Below, in pieces: positions 22,329 through 34,685 of a DNA stretch of 64,000 nt; positions within the stretch are counted from its first letter, which is position 1, and each line of letters begins with the position of its first letter. Made by a program: the position numbers and the translations under genes. Origin of the DNA: Odiellus spinosus (taxonomy: Eukaryota > Arthropoda > Arachnida > Opiliones > Phalangiidae); assembly GCA_963920705.1 (NCBI GenBank), contig OY987233.1, positions 1,973,501 through 2,037,500 of the forward strand. Reading direction: 5' to 3'. The notes under the pieces were generated by a model. It saw nothing but the letters and a program-made list of their open reading frames with translations. It was not told the DNA's origin and did no database searches.

Positions 22329-24945
22329 TGTGTTTGCTTTTGGAAAAATTAAACACTTGTAAATCAATTAACCCATTTTTTTTTAATTTAGTGGTAGGAA
22401 TTAAAATTGCAAATTTACAAGTTTAAATTGAAATGATTTAATATATATGATTATTTTATATTGTACAAACTTTATAATCGGTTATTGTTGTTCTAAATTA
22501 TGGGGCACTATAACTGTGGTTTAAGATTAAATATCCTATGGTGCACGCGACATCTTTTTTAATCTCGATCGCAGCACGTTATTCGATCTTTTTAAAAGTA
22601 AATTGATTAAGTTCTTGTTTTTGCCATATTCAAAAATATTCCCTCGAGCTCCCGCAGAACGAACACGTCAATACTCTCAGCATAAAACTATAGTTCTTAA
22701 ATTTCATTTCACACAGTTTAATTCAGAAGTGCTTTCGATTTAGATGAATATTAACATCGCTTAAGCCGTTGTTTTCATTTTGATGGTTTATACCGTTTAA
22801 TTTTCATTTTTCACTTAGATTTAAAATGAAACCATTCAGTTTATTTGCCGGTTAATGAAAATTATTAACAACACTTAATAAATACTGGTCTGCCATGGTG
22901 CACCTCATGGGCTATTAGATTAATAGTTTTGACCTAATTAATTGGTACCCTTTTAAAATAGCTTTGAACTCACTCGTTTTCCTGTGAGGACGCGTTACAC
23001 GACGCGCACAAATAATGGTGGACTGACGCGCACAATTAAAGATTGAAATGTATACAGAATACTGGTCGCTGACGTCTCGTCATCGCGTGATTTCGAATCA
23101 TCTGATTGCCCGGTTAGATTTTATTTTGTACATGGCGATCAAGCCTTTTTCTTACTCCGTATATTTAAACTCAATTTAAAAATTATGACCTCTCGCTTTT
23201 AAGTCTCCAGTCCAACCTCAGGATACCAGTAAGTAGGAAAATATATAATTGGTACCATGACGCGGCATACGCGGGCATGGCAACTAAAAGGAATTTAAAG
23301 TTTTCTTAAAATTGAGTACACATGGGACCGATTTATAAAAAAAAAGAAGTCCATGTACAAGAAGAACCATTACAACTCTAACCTCCGACCTCGCGCTAGC
23401 TAGATACGCGTATCGGAAGACCTAAAAGAAAAAACACCCTACGACTGTAATTGTTCTGGGGGGGGGGGGGCGGAGTCTCTGCCGTTTACAAATAAAAGTA
23501 TTTACGAATTAAAGGGTAGGAGTCAAAGATTTTAAAGGTTATATAAGAAAATATAAATAAAGTCCGAATTTGCCGTTACATATAATATGATGACTCTTTC
23601 TTTGTTTCCATCCATGTATTCATCCACTACGCTTAGTTTAGAATAAGAACGACGAAAGCGGCATAACGATGTTATACCTCAATCGCGCCATGGCTCTGGA
23701 AGATTCGCTTCAATTCCGAACTCGTCAATTATAAGAGAGAAGGGTGATACCAAGGGATTACTAGCTAAAGGGATATTGGCTAATTCGAATGATAAAATAT
23801 ACTAGCCTGACGTGACCTTACTAGCGTTGTTTTAATCTGCTAACTTAAAGATAACGAAAAGTGATTACCATGAACATCCACTAAGATACTAAAATATCTA
23901 CTCGAGAATTAACGAGACGATCGAGACCAGAATAAACATTAAACTTTATTATTACAAGTATAATTCTCATAAATTCAAAGAGCCCTGCAAAAAAAAGCAA
24001 ACGAAGTCGTAAAAACAACATCGCGTTAAAGAACATATTTGCAAAAAACTATGCCAAGTCCTCCGCACTGTTCCTAAAGAAACGTAAGTCTTCCTTTACT
24101 CTGCTGTCCAAGAGATGTACAGGATGATGGCCCCAGGCATCTATCCACTACTTGTCCTCTACTTGGCCTATCCTAATCCTTGAAGGCTAAGACATTCTAG
24201 GCGTCACCACGGAACTTCCACCTCTGCAGCAGGCTAGAGACTTCAACTTTTTTTTTTTACACGATGTTGAACGCATGAATGACAGAGAGAGAATGTGTTC
24301 TATCCATAGGCGCAAATGACTTTTATCTCTCGAAAAACTACGTCGACTTCCCTTAAAAAACGGATTTGGCCTACTGGCGATAGGCCAACTGAAAAACGTA
24401 TTTACATCCCATTGTAAGAATTGGACGACGAGTCCGAAAGTTCGTTATGTCGAACACATGATAGTACCGAAAGTTCGAATACTCAAAAGGGGCTGACTTC
24501 GCGTCGACTGCAACTAAATCAGACTGAGACTGTTGCACTCTACTAACGTAACCTTACCTATAATATTATAAGAGGAATGGGTTAGAGCAAGTGTTTAACT
24601 AGTTGGAGGGATGACGTAGTTCGAGTGATTAACTAACGTAACCTTACCTAAAATATTACAAGAAGGGCAAGGAAACAAAATGTCCTTTCGAGGTTGTGAA
24701 CTATCGATAAAGATTCCACTTGAGATTATGTACATGAAGATTACGGTCTATCAAGATTGTGTTGCATCGACATTATGTTCTGTCGAGATTGCGCCCCATC
24801 GAGATTATATCCCATCGATATTGTGTCCTATCGCGCGTGTGTCCAATTTTGTTCTTATATCCGTATCCTTTCTAGACTCCTTTAAATTCTGCAGCATCAT
24901 TTAAATTTCCCGCCAACTTTTATAACTAAATCAATTTATTGTACG
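22329..24945. other. 2.6 kb without a recognisable gene
   Basis: AT-rich, with many stops in all frames. It holds a run of 13 G (23458-23470) and two copies about 83 bp apart of CTAACGTAACCTTACCTA followed by AATATTA (24543 and 24632). A degenerate repeat of roughly 20 bp follows at 24698-24835 (units like CATCGAGATTATATCC). The small frame over that repeat is not convincing as a gene. Confidence 0.55.
24698..24835. repeat. Degenerate minisatellite, about 20 bp unit
   Basis: Repeated variants of (T/C)ATCGAGATT(A/G)TGTCC, for example at 24746, 24766, 24786 and 24806. They are too diverged to count exactly. Confidence 0.5.
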
Positions 24946-25685
24946 TCTGTCTCAGAGTCCATTTTCTAAGACATTTCAAAATCTCACCGTTATACCATTT
25001 GGGCTATTGTATAATACCCAAGTTTATGTACCCTGTGGCTTATAATCATTGATAAAAAAAATTCAATACGCACTATAAACTTTAAAAACACTGTTTTGCA
25101 TTTGACTCAATACGTAGAATTCTAGGCATCGTCCTATATCTTTTAAACCAAAACATATATCGTTTGTATCTCTCGCGTTCTGCTTTATTATTTATATTAA
25201 ATTAGACACAAGTTTTTTATTCAACTGCATACACCAACGTTATCTTTTTATCCGTCTTCCTATCCAACGTAATCAAAGCTACTGTTATTCAGTCTTAGTA
25301 TTCAACATAATAAAAGTATAATAAAAATATAATAGAACACCCTTGTAAATCTAACACATTTCTCTCTTTCTATTGCAAACTCCCAATGAAACGCCGTCTT
25401 TCACGGTGTTTCAACCTTATCTACAGCTTTTGTTATCTCAGTCTTAGTATTAATCCGAAACGCATAGAAAAATATAGAGTACCCCCACGAGCCTAACAAA
25501 TTTTTCTCTCTCGAATGCAAACACTCAATGAAACGGACTCGCGGTCGGACGAAGAAGAAGAAGAAGAAGAAAACCTCAGTTATCATTGACAAAAAAGATT
25601 CCACCTCATAAGACAAATCTCCATAGACTTTTCTAATGAAATTTTGAGACACCTATAAATAAAACAGGCCAGCTGGCCTGTTTTT
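24946..25685. repeat. Direct repeat copy A (0.74 kb)
   Basis: Starts TCTGTCTCAGAGTCCATTTT and ends with the palindrome at 25661-25684. Recurs as copy B at 26306-26961. Internal landmarks shared by both are ATGAAACGCCGTCTTTCACG, CTCGCGGTCGG and a (GAA)n run. Frames of about 80 residues on the minus strand of both copies are not considered genes. Confidence 0.75.
25661..25684. repeat. Perfect 24 bp palindrome
   Basis: AAAACAGGCCAG followed by its exact complement CTGGCCTGTTTT. The same palindrome closes copy B at 26937-26960. Confidence 0.95.
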
Positions 25686-26305
25686 AATATAGGTGGGTAA
25701 AAGTTTTTCAGGAATTCCTAAAATTAGATACCCATATTGCCGAAAACCTAAAAATGTAAACAAGAGACCAGTATCCCTTAGTTAAAGGTTTTAAAATAAC
25801 AAGTATGTGTGACATCGAAATAAAAACACCTCTATAACAAATATGATTTATTTAGTCAAGCGTAATTCACGCGATGGTTAAAATAAATATTTCCATGTAT
25901 GCAATGATCAGGCTGACGATGTAGAAGTTCTTGCTCAGGGTTCCCACTTCCTCAAAGTCTTGACGCATAGCGCGGTTTTCTAGCAGGCAGGTTTCTTCAT
26001 AGAATGACTTATGCAGATGATAAGTAGATACTGCTGACAATGTGATGGACGAGTGTTTCATGGCACGCCAGTCAGTTAATGAAGATGAGACGCTATTCTT
26101 CCACCTTGGAGTTCAAAGTAATGACTAACCAATACTTCCAAGTTGACGTCGAGATATTAAGCAGTCAAATGATATTGTTTCGCTGAATACCTAGCCTTTT
26201 ATACCCAAAGTAGGCAAGATAAAAAACGGGCCCACTAACAAAGAGTGGCCTACTGGGGGAGTGGTGTCCCACCGCCGATTTTTATAAACTAATGAATTAA
26301 TTAAA
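25686..26305. other. Spacer between direct repeats, no gene
   Basis: About 620 bp. The one small minus-strand frame here (25867-26061, 64 codons) has no recognisable domain and I do not call it. Confidence 0.5.
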
Positions 26306-26961
26306 TCTGTCTCAGAGTCCATTTTTCTAAGACATTTTGGAAATCTCATCTCTATATATCATTGAGGCTAATGTGAAATACCCTAGTTTATCTACCCTAC
26401 GGTACATCATTCTAATTTTGTTAATAAAACATTATCAACAAAACATTCCGTGCGTTTCTTAGATATAGAGACTAAAAAAATAGTTTCCTTATTCCGTCTT
26501 TCGCTTTGACCAAAAAAATAGTTTCCTTATTCCGTCTTTCGCTTTAACGTTATCTAAAGTTTTTGTTATCTCAGTCGTAGTATTCAACATCAGAAAAGTA
26601 TAAAAAATATAGAACACCCCAACATTTCTCTCTCTCTCGAATGCAAACTCTGAATGAAACGCCGTCTTTCACGGGGCTTCAACGTTATCTATAAAGCTTT
26701 TGTTATCTCAGTCGAAGTATTCATCAGAAAAACATAGAAAAATATAGAGTACCCCCATGATCCTAACATATTTTTCTCTCTCGAATGCAAACTCTCAATG
26801 AAACGGACTCGCGGTCGGGAGAAGAAGAAGAAGAAGAAGAAGAAGAATATCTCAGTTATCAATATGACAAAGAATTCCACCTCATAAGACAAATCTCCAT
26901 AGACTTTTCTAATGAAATTTTGAGACACCTATAAATAAAACAGGCCAGCTGGCCTGTTTTT
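26306..26961. repeat. Direct repeat copy B (0.66 kb)
   Basis: Diverged copy of 24946-25685 in the same orientation, with a longer GAA run (26819-26848) and the same terminal palindrome. The tail of the non-LTR element begins immediately after it. Confidence 0.75.
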
Positions 26962-26962
26962 A

Positions 26963-26998
<36 letters not shown>
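26962..26998. repeat. ATT microsatellite, 3' tail of the LINE
   Basis: About twelve ATT units on the plus strand, equal to a TAA-repeat tail on the element strand. Such tails are typical of several LINE clades. Confidence 0.85.
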
Positions 26999-27192
26999 GG
27001 CCAAGTCTTAGAAGACTTTTTGGCCGACTCTATACAGTTTAGTTCATGAAAGATGTAATTGCCGTTTTGTTTAATCACTTTAACTTGACTAGTCAGGAAG
27101 TTTACGACTTCCGTATTCTATTTATTTAATACATTTATTTTTCACTATTTTTGAGAATATGGACATAGCTGGATGGACCCTTGTTCAGTACC

Positions 27193-28935
27193 TTATTTCT
27201 TGACAATGTAATTTTTCGCTAACTTTTTAAAACATGACATTGAGGTCGGGTTATTATGTAGCCTAAAATCATTATATATTTTCACTTCATTATAAAAAAT
27301 CGAGTGGATTTTTTTCGAAGATTTCACTGCTGGCAGTGTTATATAGGGTTTTGATCTGGTATTACGAATTGATCTCGGGACCATATTAAATAGATTTCGA
27401 TTTTTATCCTGTATGGATTTATGTATGAACACCATACTGCAGTAATTATATATTTGGTATATATTAAGCAAGTTTTGTGTCTCGAATAGGGGTTTAGTGT
27501 GTTCCCTAAAGGGTTTGCCAAAGATTATTCTTATTATACGTTTTTGTAGAATATGTAATCTATTTAAGTTTGTTTTACTAGTGTTTCCCCATATTGAGAC
27601 ACAATATGTTAGTTGAGGATATATGAGTGCATAGTATAGCTTGAGGCGTATATTGGTAGTAAAGACTTGTCTGTTCTTTGATATGGTGTATATACTGTAT
27701 GCCACCTTCCTACATATTTTATCTATATGCGTGTTCCAGTTGAGGTTTTCATCTAGCCATATACCTAGATATTTACAAGTTCCTACATTCTCAATTCTGG
27801 TCCCACTTATTTTGACCTCGAGGTCAGGTCCCGTTGGAATTTGTTTATTTTTATTAGCAAAGGCTATGTATACTGTTTTTGAGAGGTTCAATTTTAAGTC
27901 GTTATCTATCAACCACATTTGTATAATTTGCAACTGGTAATTAACCCTATCTATTAAAGTTTTGTATTTCACATCTGTGTCTATTAGGGCAGTATCATCC
28001 GCGTATAGGTTTATGACGTCTTCATCTAAGATCTTTGTAATATCATCAATATAAAGATTAAACAGGAGAGGGGAGAGGATTGAGCCTTGCGGCACACCAC
28101 ATTTGATATTGTTAGTATCGGAGATGTTATTGTTTACTCTTGTTTGGCATATTCTATCTTTCAGGTATGATTCGATCCATTCCCCTGCCCTCCCCCTGAC
28201 ACCCATCAGGTTTAGCTTTATAAGTAATCTTGGATGGCTTACATAGTCAAAGGCTTTTTTTAAGTCCAGTAGGACACCGACTGCGTATTTACTTTTGTCT
28301 AGCCCGTCTAGAATTTTATGATAAACTTTTGCAACAGCATTTTCTACACTGCAATTGATTCGAAAGCCAAATTGGTTATGAGATAATATTTCAAATTTTT
28401 CACAGAAATATAGTAGTCTTATGTAAAATATGTGATCAAAGATTTATGCCAAAACAGAGAGAAGTGATATTGGTCTATAGTTGCAGGGGCTGTTGGGGTC
28501 ACCTTGCTTGAAAATTGGAGTGATTATAGATTTTTTTAGTACGCCTTTAGAAAAAGATAAGTTAATTATATATGTCAATGGTTTTAAAATATAATTTTTT
28601 ATGTTTTTTATTAGACTAGGCGTGAACCCATCAACCCCTGGCGCTGCTTCGTCTCTTAGTTTGTTTATTATATTTAGAACTTCACTTTCCTCAGTTGGTA
28701 TTAGGGCCATAGTATTCGGGATCCTTTTCACTAAGTCGAGCGATCTTTCGCTTGCTATTTTTCCTGGTATTTCCGTAAAGAGTAAATTTAATTCATTTGG
28801 ACCAATTGTAGTGGGGGTGGTGGGGGGAAGGCCCTTACTTTTACCCAAAAGATTGTTAATCATCTTCCACGTACTTTTAATATTTGGTTGTGTAAGTAGC
28901 TGCATTCTTAGGAAGAACAACAGCAACTCCCCATA
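27193..28935 (-). pseudogene. LINE ORF2, reverse transcriptase part
   Basis: Reading from the insertion edge: a linker with KSTWKMINNLLGK, then EEAAPGVD-type RT blocks (here DEAAPGVDGFTPSLIKN) and PCNYRPISLLSVLA. A single TAA (28444-28446) follows and the same frame continues, with GVPQGSILSPLLFNLYIDDI, the catalytic LYADDTALI and a C-terminal region with NRLHILQKRIIRIIFG. It ends at 27193. The protein nicks target DNA through its endonuclease and copies its RNA by target-primed reverse transcription. Confidence 0.9.
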
Positions 28936-28950
28936 AGAGTCTGGGTCCAC

Positions 28951-29551
28951 GTAATGTTAAAAATTTTCGTCTCTTTTATGATAAATTCGTATTATATTAT
29001 TAAAATAGGGTAGTTGGGGGATAATTTAAAGCTAAAATTCGAGCTCACAACTGTAAATTTTGGGAATTACAACGAATGGAAGGTTTCTTCCATAATGTAA
29101 AGAATAGGAAGAATCTATGACTTCCGTGCCGGATATGAAAGCCTTCCCCCACACGAAAATCTTGAACGGTTATTATTTTAGATTCATAATTATGTTAGGA
29201 AAATATTAGGAAAGAATTATTTTGTAACTGCCACGGGTATAGTGCTGGCGGCAAAATGAAATTCGTATATTTTTGGTCTACTATGCCTCGAAATCCTCGA
29301 AAACGCCTGTAGAAGTGTTCCACTTGTCAAGCATTCATGCAGTAGGCTTTTGCTAGCTTTACAGGGGCCGTGCAAAGACTATATAGCTTACTTGAATAGT
29401 CTTTGGTGTATAAGAAACTCGAAAAATAAATAGAGAAATCATACCAATTAGAAGATACTGGAGTAGTATCTTTAATTTTTATTTCATATTAAACAAAACA
29501 CACTTGTATAAAACGGACAAATTATTCATTTAACGCTAAGGTTTTCTACGT
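28951..29551. other. Non-coding left terminal region of the inverted-arm transposon
   Basis: Mirror of 32952-33545. It shows no coding sequence, only terminal and UTR sequence shared between the arms. Confidence 0.7.
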
Positions 29552-31804
29552 TTAACGTATGTCTGGTAGTTCAAGCTCAGTGGCATCTTCACACACTACA
29601 CGCAATTTTGACTGGTACCAACTGCCTCGATCTTCATGGCGACGATAACCAAGATACCAGATTACGCTGCTAACGTGAACACAAGTACCTATCGTCAAAC
29701 TACCACCTTTGCAATTGCAATACCAGCCTTTAATGGCATTTGCACCTGTCCCGTTCGGTACATAACGAATTAGAGCTTGGTGAACAGCTGAGGTGGAAAA
29801 TTGACCAGGCACGCGTATACGAATTAAGTCATGTTCAACTTTGGACACTTCGACGCTGAAAGAGCCGGATTTCTCTATAGTCAACGCCACATAAGATTCA
29901 GCGCGTTTCGTTTTAAAGTCGCTCATTACCACCTCACGTACATCACTTTCACGAAGTACAGGGAAGTCTTGAAATTCACTATCCTCAATTCGTTGCCATT
30001 TAGACGGTTTGCGAAGCAGATTATCGCGCTCGACTACTTCCTTAAGAGGATTTTCTTTCGTAGAGACTGCCAGCATTTTTTCGACGGAGTCTTCCCAGGA
30101 ACCTTTAAGATGTAACTCCGGGTGGTAGGCGTTCAACAGCGCAGCAGCAATTTGAAGAAGTTCTGGAACTAATGGTAACATATGCACAGGTATACGGTTT
30201 TGAAAAAAACGATACACCGTCTGCAAATGCCCATTCCTAATTTCAACCGGCCACCTGAGGTACGTTACTTGTCGGGAACGATTAACTTCTTGCGTGTTTA
30301 CTTGCTTCTCGCCTTTAGACAAGAACGAAGGCATTTGTAAATCCACACCCAGTTCAGTCAGTACGCTGTTGGAGTCTCGAAAACCGCGGTCTGCCAGTAC
30401 AACGTCACCAACTTGAAAGAAAGACTGGAGTTCTTCTCTCTTTTTGATAGAATGGTTTAAAATGCGCGCGTCGTTATTGCGGCCATTAGCAAAGTAGGGT
30501 CCGATTATATCTATTATGTAACCCGTAGTTGTTACCATTAACATTGGCTAGAGGATATGCTGGCCTTTGTGCACACAGAAGGATTTGTGAAGAACGGTAT
30601 AGTCCTTGGATCTTCCAACCTTGATATAGGTGCCATCTACAATGGTAATAAGACAATTAGGCTTGTTGTTAGCAAAGAGTTTTACTGCTGCTCCAGATTG
30701 ATGGTTTGTTATCAGATTGTCACGTGATAAGTGTTGCAGGCCAAAATTATGTGGCACGAAATGCTCCGATAAAGCCATAATAACCGCTTTTACCGTGTTT
30801 GATACCGATCTTTCAGTTAAATGAAATAAAGTTGATAACACCTTATTGGAGATACCCAATCGTAATTTCACCAATAATACTGCTAGAGCTGTCTTCGACG
30901 AACAGCATCTGATGGTACGAATAATGTCCTCAATAGTCGAATGCAACTCTAGGAACTCGTGCAGGGACAATGAAGTTAATACTTTACAGTCTTCATCACT
31001 TTGTATGAAGTTGTCAAAGCTCGGCGTCCGTAGGTCGTTAACACATTTCCTGAGGTCCTGTAATAGTTGCTCAATGTCCGTGGCAGTCATAATGGTTGAT
31101 CTAGCGGAAACCTGAATTCCATCAATTATTTCGGTGGGAAGCTCTCCGTTAACGAGATGCGTGGAGCACATTCGGTTCTCCCGATGAATAAATATGGCTC
31201 TTTCCACAAATATACTTGTTCTCACTTCGGCTTTTACCCTGGTTCGTGTACTAACACCGCAAATGAAGCAAGTCTTTGGCAGGGGCCGAACACAACTGTG
31301 CTTTATGGCAATAGTGTTTGATGACGTACGCTTTCGTGGTAATTGCGACGTTGATGGCTGAGTTATTGGTGACGGTGATGGATTAGATACTGTGGACTTT
31401 GTTGGTTCAGGTACTGTGGACGTTGATGGCTCAGGTACTGTTGACGTTGATGGATTAAATACTTGCGTCATTTGTCTTCGTTTTTGTGGTGGAGACGATG
31501 ACGTTGAAGAGCTATGATCACTACTGAAGGACGATTTGCTAGCATTTAAGAACGTTTGAAACTTTCGTGACAGACCCGAGCACTTTAAACAAATCTTCGT
31601 TGTTTTGCTATTAATTACAAGTGGTAATAACCCTTCACTAAAACGAAGAAAACGAGCAAAGCCAGCCTTTACGTGAGTGCCTATACCTCTACTTGTACTA
31701 TTGGTAACTTTCCGATTGCACGCGTAACATGTATTTGGAGCCATCTCCAAATTCCAAGTGACTCTCACATTGATGTTATTGATAAGGAAAGTTCTTAAGA
31801 TCAT
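29552..31804 (-). pseudogene. DDE_4-type transposase with SWIM finger, complete but for one stop
   Basis: From 31804: a short leader, MAPNTCYACNRK and CLKCSG (a paired-CxxC zinc finger), a Ser/Thr/Pro-rich linker, and a second Cys cluster (CFICGVSTRTR). A helical region and a DDE core follow with IVDGTYIKVG, then a TAG at 30545-30547 in place of the AAG seen in the right arm. After it come GRNNDARI and VLADRGFRD. The C-terminus has a SWIM-like zinc finger (WYCNCKGGS, then TCVHVSSVIWYL), unusual for this class. The Met at 31804 or the internal MAPNT Met (31743) could be the start. The family moves DNA by cut and paste. Confidence 0.8.
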
Positions 31805-31905
31805 GGTTCAAACCAGATATTACAATTTTTTTAATGTTTATAAAAACAGGTTTAATTATTTTTCGCCAACCTGGCTGGCAAAAAATATTAAAGACGTCTT
31901 TAATA

Positions 31906-32951
31906 TATGTAGATGGCACCTATATCAAGGTTGGAAGATCCAAGGACTATACCGTTCTTCACAAATCCTTCTGTGTGCACAATGGCCAGCATATCCTCAA
32001 GCCAATGTTAAGGGTAACAACTACGGGTTACATAAAAGATATAATCGGACCCTACTTTGCTAATGGCCGCAATAACGACGCGCGCATTTTAAACCATTCT
32101 ATCAAAAAGAGAGAAGAACTCCAGTCTTTCTTTCAAGTTGGTGACGTTGTACTGGCAGACCGCGGTTTTCGAGACTCCAACAGCGTACTGACTGAACTGG
32201 GTGTGGATTTACAAATGCCTTCGTTCTTGTCTAAAGGCGAGAGGCAAGTAAACACGCAAGAAGTTAATCGTTCCCGACAAGTAACGTACTTCAGGTGGCC
32301 GGTTGAAGTTAGGAATGGGCATTTGCAGACGGTGTATCGTTTTTTTCAAAACCGTATACCTGTGCATATGTTACCATTAGTTCCGGAACTTCTTCAAATT
32401 GCTGCTGCGCTGTTGAACGCCTACCACCCGGAGTTACATCTTAAAGGTTCCTGGGAAGACTCCGTCGAAAAAATGCTGGCAGTCTCTACGAAAGAAAATC
32501 CTCAATGGCAACGAATTGAGGATAGTGAATTTCAAGACTTCCCTGTACTTCGTGAAAGTGATGTACGTGAGGTGGTAATGAGCGACTTTAAAACGAAACG
32601 CGCTGAATCTTATGTGGCGTTGACTATAGAGAAATCCGGCTCTTTCAGCGTCGAAGTGTCCAAAGTTGAACATGACTTAATTCGTATACGCGTGCCTGGT
32701 CAATTTTCCACCTAGCTGTTCACCAAGCTCTAATTCGTTATGTACCGAACGGGACAGGTGCAAATGCCATTAAAGGCTGGTATTGCAATTGCAAAGGTGG
32801 TAGTTTGACGATAGGTACTTGTGTTCACGTTAGCAGCGTAATCTGGTATCTTGGTTATAGTCGCCATGAAGATCGAGGCAGTTGGTACCAGTCAAAATTG
32901 CGTGTAGTGTGTGAAGATGCCACTGAGCTTGAACTACCAGACATACGTTAA
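31906..32951 (+). pseudogene. Inverted partial copy of the SWIM transposase
   Basis: Begins at VDGTYIKVG, the point where the two arms become homologous, and covers the DDE core and C-terminus. It lacks 15 codons after KENP relative to the left arm. A frameshift at about 32713 splits off the SWIM finger (WYCNCKGGS at about 32778). It has no start of its own. Confidence 0.8.
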
Positions 32952-33545
32952 ACGTAGAAAACCTTAGCGTTAAATGAATAATTTGTCCGTTTTATACAAG
33001 TGTGTTTTGTTTAATATGAAATAAAAATTAAAGATACTACTCCAGTATCTTCTAATTGGTATGATTTCTCTATTTATTTTTCGAGTTTCTTATACACCAA
33101 AGACTATTCAAGTAAGCTATATAGTCTTTGCACGGCCCCTGTAAAGGTAGCAAAAGCCTACTGCATGAATGCTTGACAAGTGGAACACTTCTACAGGCGT
33201 TTTCGAGGATTTCGAGGCATAGTAGACCAAAAATATACGAATTTCATTTTGCCGCCAGCACTATACCCGTGGCAGTTACAAAATAATTCTTTCCTAATAT
33301 TTTCCTAACATAATTATGAATCTAAAATAATAACCGTTCAAGATTTTCGTGTGGGGGAAGGCTTTCATATCCGGCACGGAAGTCATAGATTCTTCCTATT
33401 CTTTACATTATGGAAGAAACCTTCCATTCGTTGTAATTCCCAAAATTTACAGTTGTGAGCTCGAATTTTAGCTTTAAATTATCCCCCAACTACCCTATTT
33501 TAATAATATAATACGAATTTATCATAAAAGAGACGAAAATTTTTA
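32952..33545. other. Non-coding right terminal region of the inverted-arm transposon
   Basis: Inverted copy of 28951-29551, with no coding sequence. Confidence 0.7.
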
Positions 33546-33580
33546 ACATTACGTGGACCCAGACTCTTATGGGGAGTTGC

Positions 33581-34604
33581 TGTTGTTCTTTATTTTTTTC
33601 ATTCCTAATTGTATTGTTACATTTGTTTCTGATGTTTTTATATTCTCTAATGTTTCCCTCACTTGGTATAGTTTTTAGCCATTTTCCTTCACTTATTTTT
33701 TTTTTTTTTACAAGTTGTTTTATTTCCGTTGTGATCCATTGTGAACTTTTGAACTTTTTTTTGTTAGCTTTTAGATTAATCGTGATTATTGGACAGCTGT
33801 CGTTATGAGCTGTATTTATCTTGTCAAATAGCATGAAAAAGGCCTCGTTAGTATCATCCTTATTGCATATATTATCCCAGTTATATGTTTGTATAATCCG
33901 TTCGAACTTTTCTAAGTTTATCTTTGAGTAGTTACGTTTTTTATAGCTTTGTTTGAAGGGTTGTAATGGTTTAATTTCTAATGCAAGGGCATAGTGGTCT
34001 GTAATATCCCATTCTTTTATTACCTGAACTGGGAGTTCAAAATTAGCGTAACAGTGGTCTATAAGTGTACTTGAATGATCCGTTACCCGGGTGGGCTCTT
34101 TTACAAATTGAGTGAGACCTACGCAAAGAGTTAAATCAAGGAGCTGATCCCCCTGAGCTGTGTGAACTCCCTCTTTAATATCTAAATTAAAATCCCCAAT
34201 TATTATTCTGTTTGCACTCAGTGGGCCCAACTTGTGTATTACTTCTCCTAAATTATCAATAAATTCAGCTTCGCTCCCCCCCGGTCGATACACCACTCCA
34301 ATGTAGTGGTCATCAATCTTTATCCCATAGGATTCAAAGTGCTCCTTCATTGTGGAAAATTCCCCAATAATCTCATATTTTATTCCTTCTTTTATATAAA
34401 AGCCCACCCCCCTCCCACTCTTTCTTCCCTTCCTACCCCCACATACGAATAATTAATTAAGTGCTCATAAAAATTTTCTTTGAACCAGGTTTCAGTTAAT
34501 ATAATGACGTCAACATTTTCTTTATAATATAATGCCGCATTACAGATAAGATAGGAAAGGTTTTTCGTTGCACTTCTAATATTTTGATATATAATATTAA
34601 TCAT
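33581..34604 (-). pseudogene. LINE ORF2, endonuclease part
   Basis: The Met at 34604 opens the AP-like endonuclease (NIIYQNIRS, catalytic ILTETW). A frameshift near 34400 (in a G-rich run) passes to a frame with VVYRPGGS, IIIGDFNLDI, STLIDHCY and DITDHYAL, the usual endonuclease signature order. A linker follows and is cut by the transposon end. The last frame residues before 33490 are transposon sequence. Confidence 0.88.
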
Positions 34605-34685
34605 TTTTTTTATTTTATTTTTTTTTTTTTAAGTTATTCTATGAATATTTATAAGGTTATATTTTTTTTTGTTTCAAAATCGTAC

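Larger units (their letters stand above)
28921..33590. mobile_element. 4.7 kb DNA transposon with about 1.7 kb inverted arms
   Basis: The left arm (28921-30642) and right arm (about 31906-33590) are inverted copies ending in AACAACAGCAACTCCCC. The left arm plus the middle carries a full transposase gene; the right arm repeats only its 3' half. The arms differ by a 45 bp deletion in the right arm and scattered substitutions, so the inversion-duplication is not brand new. The element sits inside LINE ORF2, between endonuclease and RT. A clear target duplication was not found. Confidence 0.8.

Noticed and set aside
24421-24480. Possible hammerhead ribozyme (GACGAGTCCGAAAG near 24427).
   Set aside because: The conserved CTGANGA core is not present at the right place and no three-stem fold closes around it.
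29831-30115. Plus-strand frame opposite the SWIM transposase.
   Set aside because: Exact antisense shadow of the transposase; its copy on the other arm confirms this.
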